Shown here: positions 56,058 to 64,000 of the stretch, one piece after another
How positions within the stretch are numbered: position 1 is the first letter of the stretch
Layout of the letters: the number at the start of each line of letters is the position of its first letter
Assembly: GCA_023053545.1 (NCBI GenBank)
Contig: JAKZAN010000005.1
Coordinates: 992,001 to 1,056,000 of the forward strand
Direction: 5' to 3'
DNA length: 64,000 bases
Source: Lepidurus packardi
Lineage: Eukaryota; Arthropoda; Branchiopoda; Notostraca; Triopsidae
Notes under the pieces: generated by a model
Database searches by the model: none
Seen by the model: only the letters and a program-made list of their open reading frames with translations
Told to the model about the DNA's origin: nothing
Translations under genes and position numbers: made by a program

Positions 56058-59000
56058 CTTCCATTTGTTTACTTAAGCTTGCCAAAACCAGAACGCCGTT
56101 GCTCCTCGTTAAACCCTCCTCCTCGAGTGTCCGATTGCGCACTTCGAGATCTCGCTCTTCTCCCAACTTGACGAACAAAGTTGGTTCATCAAAGTCGTTA
56201 ACCCTGTCCACAAAGGGTTTGAGGCGCGAAATGTGGACTATGTCGGATTTCCGCCTTTTTACCCCCTGGACCTCGTAATCTACGGGAGACGTCCTACGGA
56301 GAATCTTATATGGGCCAAAGAAGCGATGGAGAAGTTTTTCCGACTTCCCCACTTTCCGAACCGGAGTATAAACCCATACAACATCCCCTACCTCGTAGAA
56401 ACGCTCCTCGTGAGATTCGTCATAGCGCTCCTTTTGTTTTGCCTGCACTTTACCCAGGCGTTGTCTTACCGCGCTAAAAGCTTCTGCGATACGACTTGCC
56501 ATTTGACCCGCTCTGCTTATGTCAGCGGAGCCGTCCATCCCGTCTACCTCGGCAGAGGCACCCATCGCCACATCGAGTGGGAGTTTTGGCTAGCTCCCGT
56601 AGAGGAGATAGAATGGGGAGTACCCGGTGGACTCCTGCCTCGCCGTATTGTACGCGAAGGTCACAGCGTCTAAACAATCATCCCAATCACGATGGTTGCT
56701 GCTTACGTACATCGAAAGCATGTCCGCTAGCGTGTGATTGAGACGCTCGGTTAAGCCGTTACATTGGGGATGGTAGGCCGTAGTCGTAGCGTGATTAGTT
56801 TGCATGACCCTAATCAGCTCCTCGGTAAACTCTGCTGTGAAGCAGGTACCTCTATCGCTTAACAAAGTCTCCGGTGCCCCATGTCTCAACACGAGTTGTT
56901 GCACGAAGAATTTGGCAACTTCCTCGGCCGAAGCTGATGGGACAGCCTTGGTCTCAGCCCACTTCGTTAGATAGTCGACTGCTACAATAATGTGCTTGTT
57001 ACCGCGCGGGGTCTCGGGGAACGCGCCAAGTAGATCAATCCCGACTTTCTCGAAAGGCCTGTCAACCTTGATCGGGACCATTAGCCCTTTCTTTTTCGTC
57101 GCTTCTCCTTTCCGGGTTTGACAATCCGTACAGGAGGCGACGTAACGAGCTACTTCCGTGATCATTTTAGGCCAATAGTACCTTTTGCTGATCTTGTCCC
57201 AGGTTCTTTTGAGACCTAAATGACCAGCAGTGACGTCGTCATGACAGGCGTACAAAACCTCCCTTTTCAGAGAAGCAGGTACACAGAGCCTTAGGCGACA
57301 TTCGCCGTTTCTCACTAAAATCCGAAAAAGTTTTCCCTCCTTCATCGTGTATTGCACGACTTGGCGCCTCCGTACGGCCTGCGGATTAAGTGTTTCCAAG
57401 ATGGCAATAAGCTTTGCCCATCTCGGATCTGAACGTTGTTCTTGTTCCACATCAGCTAAACGCTTATCAACTGCTTGGACACCAATCCCGAACACTACCG
57501 GGCCGTTGTCGTCGCCTTCTCCAGCTGGGGGGTCAACGGGGTTGCGTGACAGAGGGTCAGCATCATTATGAACCCTCCCACTCCGATGTACGATTTGAAA
57601 CTCGTATTCCATCAGAGCGAGGGCCCACCTAGCTAACCGCCCTGTGGACTCCCGTTTGGTCATTAGCCAACACAATGCGTGATGGTCTGTGACAGCTTTG
57701 AAAGGTTTACCCCAAACATACGGCCTAAATTTCTTTACGGCCCATACGAGAGCTAAGCATTCTTTCTCGGTGGTGGAATAATTCCGTTCACTTTTATTAA
57801 GGAGCCGGCTCGCATAAGCGATAACCCGCTCTTCGCCATCTTGGCGCTGTGCCAGAACCGCTCCTATGCCAAAATCACATGCGTCAGGATGGATCTCAAA
57901 TTCACCATCCAACTCTGGGTGAGCTAGAATAGGCGCCGAAACAAGAGCTTGCTTGAGGTCTTCAAAAGCAGACTGTTGCTCGACACCCCATACAAATGGT
58001 GTATTTAATTTTGTAAGCCTTGAGAGAGGTTCGGCCCTAGCTGAAAAATCTTTCACGAATTTTCTGTAGTACGAGCATAGGCTCGTGAAACTACGAACCG
58101 CCGTAAGATTTGCCGGCGTTGGAAAATCCGTGACGGCTGTTAATTTACCGTCATCCGGCCTAATACCCTCCCGGTCCACTATGTGTCCAAGCACCTGAAC
58201 AGTTTCGCAGCCAAAGCGACATTTGCTAGGTTTTAGCTTCAGCCCTGCTTTACCTAAGCATGCCAAAATGGCGTCAACATCTACCACATGCTTCTCGAAA
58301 GTTTTGGAGAAAATTACCACATCGTCTAGATAGATTAGACAAATTTGCCACTTGAAACCTGCTAAGATAGGTGCGTTACAAAGCCCAAATGGCATTTTCG
58401 TGAATTGGTATAGGCCATCCGGTGTTATGAATGCCGTTTTCTCCCTATCTTCCTCCTTTACTCCTACTTGCCAGTAACCTGACATGAGGTCTAAAGTGCT
58501 GAAGAATTTCGAACCTTGCATGGAGTCCAAGGCATCATCCGTCCTGGGCAAAGGATAAACGTCCTTGATCGTGACGGAATTTAGCCTCCGGTAGTCAACG
58601 CAAAAGCGCCAAGTACCGTCTTTCTTCTTTACCAAAACTACGGGGGAAGACCATGGACTGCTTGATGGTTCTACCACCCCTGCCTCTATCATTTCTTCCA
58701 CCTGCTGCCTAATCAGCTCTTTTTCCCTGTAGGCGCTCCGGTAGGGAACCTGCGAAACGGGATTTGCGTTACCCGTATCTATTCCGTGCTCTACCACGTT
58801 GGATGCACCTAAATCTTCTGAACCCCCGGCAAAGCACTGGCGATGCTTACTTAGCACCTCTCTAAGCGCTTGCCTTTGATCATCGTCTAATCGATCAGAG
58901 ATACAGCCATCCAGGGTCTCGTCAGTAACTACTCCTTCCTCTGCTTCCACTACGTGGGGTACCTGATCTTCGACACTGCCTAAAACTGTCCCCGCAGCCA

Positions 59001-59700
59001 CCCATTGGGCCTCCGGACCAAAGTTTACTAGCATTACCGGACCGTACCCACCCTGAAAGGTAGTTATGCTTCGACCTAAGCTGATCCCTTTTTCGATTAA
59101 TAATCGCTTCTCGGGTTCTACCAGGAAATCCTGAGCTTCGTCTTCAGACGGCGGTGTTAGTTTACATTCGCCCCATTTGTCTGAACCCTGGTTCACAAGG
59201 TGGACATTAATGGGTATTCCCGATCGTGGGGGAATTTTGTGGGCCTGCAAGGAGGCTAACCTAAGCGGCCTACCTTGCTTCTTTTGACTTTTCCCTTTTG
59301 ATGCCAGCAACAGGCAACTGAAAGGATTCTCTCTCTCGCTGGGATCGCTAGAGGTAGGATCAGCGATCTTACTAACGTCTATGTCACTGTCACTTCCGGC
59401 TTTTTCACTTGTCAGAGGAGGTCTACAGTTGGGACTTTCGCTATGGATTTCTGAAAGAATTTCGCAACAATCTGTGCCTCCGGGGTCCCATGCCTCGTCC
59501 TGACCTAACCTTGCCTCGTGGCACTCCACATCCACCACCGCAAGTCCGTGGGAATCCTCTCTCGCGGCAGAGCCAGTACTTTTGGTTTCGCCCTCGGTGG
59601 GGGTTAACGGGCGAACAGCGGAAAAATTCAAATTCGCGCCTTGGTTTACCGTTTTCGTGGGAGGGGCAACTAGCAGAGCTCCGTTGACGGTCTCGCGGGG
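56044..59700 (-). pseudogene. Gypsy pol: RT, RNase H, integrase (one stop)
   Basis: Minus strand, in order: linker, RT (VVLVKKKDG; catalytic IYLDD near 58325), RNase H (DACDFGIGAVLAQ, YSTTEKECLAL), integrase zinc finger HHCC (HLGLKRTWDKISKRYYWP, CTDC) near 57100-57250, DDE residues (VGIDLLG, LLSDRGT, NGLTERLNHTL), then a GPY/F module (FFGPYKILRR). A TAG at about 56590-56592 interrupts the integrase between core and GPY/F. About ten residues are missing in frame after FGLCNAP (near 58370), between RT motifs. The open frame continues upstream to 60429, but its first ~70 codons are the complement of the inverted env fragment. Inactive copy. Confidence 0.85.
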
Positions 59701-60214
59701 AGATCCCTGAAAAAGAAAAATGCACATGGAACGCAAGAAGGGTGGCACTAGAGAGAGGGGTGTAGAATGTCTTCCCCTCTCTTCTTGGTATTTAGCTACT
59801 AGAGACATAGATACGGGCAAGCTCTTCGTTATATCAGTATCTCGCCGTATCTCCAGAGGGATTCCCCAACACCCTTTTTCAGTTCTTGCGCTCACACGCG
59901 CCTCACCAGGGGAGGTGATTTCCCGTTGTCCCTGGATCGCGCATACCACGGTGTTAAGCTCACTAGCTACATCCTGAATCTGCCTCACGAAGGTCAGGGC
60001 CTCCTCACAAACGGTATCGCGTGCACATTCCTCGTGGCGTATCTCGGGTTGCCCTGCGGGGGTTTCCCGTGGGGCACTCATGCCATTGGCAAGGACTTCA
60101 GTACATTGAGGAACCAGAGGCGCCACCTGTTGAGGAGTTTTTAAACAGTCAGGGAGACTAGTTCGTCCTCGAAAATTTGAGGCTGAGATCGAAACGGGGC
60201 TTCCCCGCAGCAAA

Positions 60215-60739
60215 AACCTCACTTCACGCATGCCTGCTTGGTCCCTTTCCGCTTTGTCCATTAACCTGACCCAACAACATCTGCCCACGGCCAACCTTAC
60301 CTGGTTGGATCCAAAAATAGCCGACCACATCAAGACGCTAGAGAAGGAGAGTGGTGACATAGCCGCCAGTTGGAGAACGACTTGGGACGCGTTCCAGAAG
60401 GCCGCCGAGCAGCGCAAAAACATCTTCAAGGGAACCCCCGATGAGTGGGATCACATCAACTATCCCACAATCACCATCTCGGGATCGTTCACAGCCCTAG
60501 TGTTAGTAATCGGTGCCCTCCTGAGCTGGTTCCTGTGGCGGGCCACCACCGGGCGTGACCACGCCCTCCAGGTACGCGTCGAGCACCTGGAGTCCGCATT
60601 ACGCCTCCAGGGGCCCGCCGCGTTTGAACGACCAAGTTACAATCTGGATACGCTCTTACGACGTGTTCATGTGCTCGAAGCGAAGGCGCGGGCCCATGGA
60701 GGCGCTTTCCCTGTAGCCCTAGAAGAGGCTAGTGTTTAA
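60215..60739 (+). pseudogene. Inverted env-like fragment
   Basis: The plus strand encodes the same C-terminal env-like region as 55326-55850: MPAWSLSA, a helical stretch, a membrane segment at about residues 85-104 of the 170-aa frame, and a leucine-rich tail. It differs by many substitutions, so it comes from a related but distinct copy. It is followed by LTR sequence in the same orientation, as in a normal element 3' end. Confidence 0.75.
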
Positions 60740-60761
60740 GAAATGCTGTTATGTCCTAGTC

Positions 60762-60897
60762 CCCCTGTTCTCTGTACAAATAGTCCCTCTTAACTTTACC
60801 ACTGTAATCTTCCCGAATACAGTTCTGTAAATCCACCTTTCCCGAACATACTCTAATTCCTGACGGATTTGATGCCCTGTCAGATTTAGACGTGACT
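60762..60897 (+). repeat. Inverted LTR fragment
   Basis: Matches the complement of 54682-54805 (CTGTCAGATTTAGACGTGAC end). In the plus orientation it is the end of an LTR following the env fragment; the interval between env stop and the full LTR start is deleted. Confidence 0.8.
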
Positions 60898-63240
60898 CTG
60901 GGCTGATGGCCAAGCATGCAACAGGTACCTCGATGATTCCTATCCCCTGGATTTTTATAGTTTTGGTCTTCCCTTCCCCATTCCCTTTTAGGTTTGGGTG
61001 GCAAGCAATTGTCACTCCAGTGGCCTTACCGGTTGAGTACAACCATTTGCATTTACAACCTTGCATGGAGTCCAATGCGTCATCCGTCCTGGGCAAGGGA
61101 TAAACGTCCTTGATCGTGACGGAATTTTGCTTACGATAATCTACGCAAAAGCGCCAACTACCGTCTTTCTTCTTGACCAACACAACGGGGGAGGACCATG
61201 GACTGTTTGATGGTTCTACCACCCCTGCTTCTATCATCTCCTCCACCTGCTGCCTAATCAGCTCTTTTTCCCTGTAGGCGCTGCGGTAGGGAACTTGCGA
61301 AACGGGATTTGCGTTACCCGTATCTATTCCGTGTTCTACCACGTTGGACGCACCTAGATCCTCTGAACCCCTTGCAAAGCACATGCGATGCTTACTCAGC
61401 ACTTCTCTCAGCGCTTTCCTTTGATTATCGTCTAATCGATCAGATATACAGCTATCCAGGGTCTCGTCAGTAACTGCTCCTTTCTCTACTTCAACTATGT
61501 GGGGTACCTGGTCTTCAACACTGCCTAAAACTGTCCCCGCAGCCACCCATTGGGCCTCCGGACTAAAGTTTACAAGCATTACCAGACCGTACCCACCCTG
61601 AAAGGTAGTTATGCTTCGACCTAAGCTAATCCCTTTTTCGATTAATAATCGCTTCTCGGGTTCTACCAGGAAATCTTGAGCTTCGTCTTTAGACGGCGGT
61701 GTTAGTTTACGCTCACCCCATTTGTCTGAACCCTGGTTCGCACGGTTGACGTGAATGGGCATTCCCGATCGCGGGGGAATCCTATACTCCCTTAAGGAAA
61801 CTATCTTCTCTACTCTCGTATCTTCGTCTTCGTTGATCTTTAAATCCGGGAAGAGGACCTCATCCTGTTCTATTTTCTCGTCTGTTTGCTCATGGGGACA
61901 ATAAGGGGTTTCCGGTGACTCTCTTTTTTCAGCTGTGGAAGATTGTACTAAAAATTCAGAAAGCTCTCCCCCTTTATCTGGCTCCTTCGGCCTCGGCGGA
62001 GCCGAAGACCTTTCAATCCCAGGCTTCACCTTTGGAGTCTCACCTCCACCTCGACGGCACGACCACGCCCAACCCTCCGTAATCGTGGTGAAGATCTGCA
62101 CGGCCTCCGTCATTTTCTCGTCGGCGAGATGACCTGACGGCCGGTACTGTGCGCCATCCCGAGGGACTCGGGGCTCACCTATTCTTTTGCAGAGTTTCTG
62201 TTTACTCTTCCCCCTCTGGGGAAGCCTCTCAGCGCGCTCAGTGATGTCATCTGCCTTGGGGTTTGAGGCTAGAATTGCTACCTCACTATCTGTAGGCGTA
62301 GGGTTGGACTCCCTTGACGTAGACGGATCCTCCAAGCTTATTAAATCGACTTCCTCCTCTTCGTCAAAGCTAATCAAATCTTTCTCTGACTCCTTATCAA
62401 AGCTAATTAAATCCCCGCCAAAATCCTCCATTCGCGTCGTATTTTGGCGAGTTTGAAAATTCTCGAGAGGATCTAACGCACCCAGGGGCGCCATGGTCAC
62501 ACCCACGCGAACTGGTTCAAGCATGGATGTCATTCTGATCGCATTGCTGAACGCAGCGATGGATGGTACATCCGAATGGTCTGATTCTACCCTAGCGGGA
62601 CTAGTTGGCTCTTCGTTACGCTCCCAAGTACCCATTTCTCTTTTCAACAAGGAAAACAGGCTAGTGGGGATAGTGGACACTCCTATTCGGTCCCGCCCCT
62701 GCGGCGAGGACCCAATTTCTGTGTCTATCGCCCCTACTACCGTTTTGTCCTTGTTTTTAACCCTCTTTAGGCAACCGGTCGCCTGTGCAATTACGTTGCT
62801 AGCGCTATCTCCGATGGGCTTTTCCTCACTTTCCCGATGACCTGCGAGGGTAAACCCATCATCCCTATATCGGAGGGTCACATCACCTAATTGCCTAAGC
62901 AAATCGTTGCCTATGATCAGTTCTGCCAAGCCGTTGTTAAAGACAACGGCTTTCGTGTATACCTCCTTCCCTGCGAGTCGAACCCCGATATTCACACCAC
63001 CTCGAATCTGAGCACGCTCGCCGTTGGCTACAACTATCTCGGGTCCCTCCCAGGCTACCAGCTGCGCCGGGGTACGTAAGGCCCAATCTTCAGAAACCAC
63101 GCTCACGGCCGCACCAGTGTCGATGATGGCTACCGTTTCGACTCCATTACACACTACCTTTTCTCTGACGAGGTTGGGACAAAACACACATAAGAGGGGG
63201 ATCTCAATGACCTGGGCGACTCCACCCCCCGGAGCCGCCC
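60898..63240 (-). pseudogene. Gypsy protease-RT, truncated, joined to env segment
   Basis: The pol frame is one base back (-1) from gag; the two overlap near 63250. A retropepsin lies at the start ([10 protein letters not shown], later ELIIGNDLL), then a long Glu/Ser-rich linker, then the RT start ([17 protein letters not shown]). RT stops after DALDSMQG and reads straight into the env-like segment [11 protein letters not shown]; from 60897 it reads antisense LTR. Active-site boxes of RT are therefore absent. Protease would process the polyprotein; this copy cannot make a full enzyme set. Confidence 0.8.
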
Positions 63241-63243
63241 CTT

Positions 63244-64000
63244 CTAGTTTTCCGAACCAGAATCTTCTCTATCGCTATCCGAGCGCAGTCCTGATGGTCG
63301 ATCCGATTTTGACTTGCCACCCTTATCCCTGCTCTGGGATTCTTTATTCCCTTTCCCCTTCCCGATTCCCTTGTGGTCTTGACCACGCTCCCTGGACTCA
63401 GGGTTGACACAGTAACGTGCAATGTGCCCTGGTTTCTGACAGCGATAGCAAATAGGTTTCCCATCATGCGTGCGGGAATTTGGGGAGTAAGAACGATTGG
63501 GAGAATAGGGACGGCCAACCTTACCTTGCGGTTTCGCGAAACTTTCGCGGAACTGCTGGAATTCACCGGCGAGTTTGCTGAGAGCCTCCGCAATGGCACT
63601 GGATTCCGATCCTGAGCTGGGTATAGGATTTTCACGACTCGTAGGGGCAAAAGGGGTAAACGACCCTTGCCCTCGCACACCAACACCAGCCACCGCGGCA
63701 CGTTTTTCGGCTTCTTCGCTACGGATCACGTTGGTCCACCAGGCTTGAGAAACTCGGCTCCTTTCCTGGCTGAACTCAAGCAAGTTAGCCTCTTCAAGGA
63801 ACTTGTCACACGTTTGCACGTTTAAGCGTGACAACGGCTCCACTAGACCAGGCCGTAGGCCTCGGAAGAGGTGATTGAGTTTGTCATATTCGGACATGCC
63901 GGGATTAATCTCCCGGCACAGGTTGACTACGTCCATGTAATACTCGTTGACACTCTCTTCCGAACGCTGCACCCGCATTTGCAGCTTGGCGTTGCTGCGG
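63244..64000 (-). CDS. Gypsy gag, 3' part (open at window edge)
   Basis: The frame is open from the right window edge to TAG at 63244. It has [17 protein letters not shown] and [15 protein letters not shown], the capsid C-terminal signature of Ty3/Gypsy Gag. A Ser/Pro-rich linker follows, then one zinc knuckle, [14 protein letters not shown], and a Lys/Arg/Ser-rich tail. Gag assembles the particle and binds RNA. No stop is seen in the visible part; the start lies outside the window. Confidence 0.85.
   Translation of the reverse strand, partial: RSNAKLQMRVQRSEESVNEYYMDVVNLCREINPGMSEYDKLNHLFRGLRPGLVEPLSRLNVQTCDKFLEEANLLEFSQERSRVSQAWWTNVIRSEEAEKRAAVAGVGVRGQGSFTPFAPTSRENPIPSSGSESSAIAEALSKLAGEFQQFRESFAKPQGKVGRPYSPNRSYSPNSRTHDGKPICYRCQKPGHIARYCVNPESRERGQDHKGIGKGKGNKESQSRDKGGKSKSDRPSGLRSDSDREDSGSEN

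Larger units (their letters stand above)
54680..60210 (-). mobile_element. Ty3/Gypsy element 1 with env-like gene, 5' truncated
   Basis: Minus strand: pol (RT, RNase H, integrase) from about 59700 to 56044, an env-like gene 56057-55326, a polypurine tract and the 3' LTR (55080-54680). The gag and protease are missing at its 5' side, where it abuts the inverted env fragment at about 60210. Pol has one stop codon in the integrase tail and a small in-frame RT deletion. Confidence 0.85.
60898..64000 (-). mobile_element. Ty3/Gypsy element 2, internally deleted, cut by window end
   Basis: Minus strand: gag (from beyond 64000 to 63244), protease and RT start (63187 to about 61060), then a direct joint to a short env-like segment (61050-60898). 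RNase H, integrase and the env tail are gone. The family is the same as element 1: protein identity over the shared RT-proximal region is very high by eye. Confidence 0.85.

Noticed and set aside
60210..60429. N-terminal ~70 codons of the long minus-strand pol frame
   Set aside because: They are the complement of the plus-strand env-like fragment, so the frame is open there only by rearrangement.

Overview
The window looks like nuclear DNA of an animal, very probably an arthropod. It has short spliced introns, arthropod-type transposon families (Ty3/Gypsy, BEL/Pao, LINEs with RNase H, hAT, PIF/Harbinger, a TTAA-target DNA transposon) and a nuclear copy of mitochondrial DNA in the ancestral arthropod order nad2-trnW-trnC-trnY-cox1, with trnW and trnC overlapping by about 8 bases. 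I cannot name the species. I see no convincing ordinary host gene; almost everything I recognise is mobile or derived from mobile DNA.

Layout. 1-2616: a segment built of tandem exon/intron-like modules, nearly identical to 16841-18326 plus 24303-25436. 2617-4720: 5' part of a degenerate BEL/Pao element (minus strand). 4722-5317: MITE-like element. 5322-5615: coding-like minisatellite. 6251-11502: TTAA-flanked DNA transposon with a transposase fused to a YqaJ-type nuclease (plus strand, one in-frame stop). 13590-16740: diverged relatives of the modules, interrupted by a small PIF/Harbinger-like element (14915-15819). 18327-24302: a second, apparently intact TTAA transposon of the same superfamily, with a three-exon transposase/YqaJ gene (minus) and a divergent 176-aa gene (plus). 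It sits exactly in the TTAA that is still empty in the duplicate at 1484-1487.

26332-26871: MITE. 27178-28898 and 33510-36791: the two ends of a minus-strand LINE whose reverse-transcriptase core is missing. Between them lie a rearranged numt (29637-32036) and a partial copy of the foldback element. 38102-39593: hAT remnant with a perfect 8-bp target duplication, inserted in an unidentified reading frame. 40214-43435: a 3.2-kb foldback element (two ~1385-bp arms, 451-bp loop). 44674-46243: TIR element carrying a spliced THAP gene and a SWIM-like fragment. 47680-49362: decayed PIF/Harbinger with transposase fragment and Myb/SANT gene. 50125-53581: a second LINE ending in poly(A). 54680-64000: two related Ty3/Gypsy elements with an env-like third gene, one of them rearranged head-on with an inverted env/LTR fragment.

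How they fit together. This is a nested transposon cluster. The most unusual unit is the pair of TTAA elements. Each joins a DDE-type transposase (first catalytic Asp in a GDGGW motif, CANH metal-binding motif, EVTTN region) to a C-terminal PD-(D/E)XK nuclease of the YqaJ type in one polypeptide. Ends, target duplication, an occupied site and an empty site can all be read in one window.
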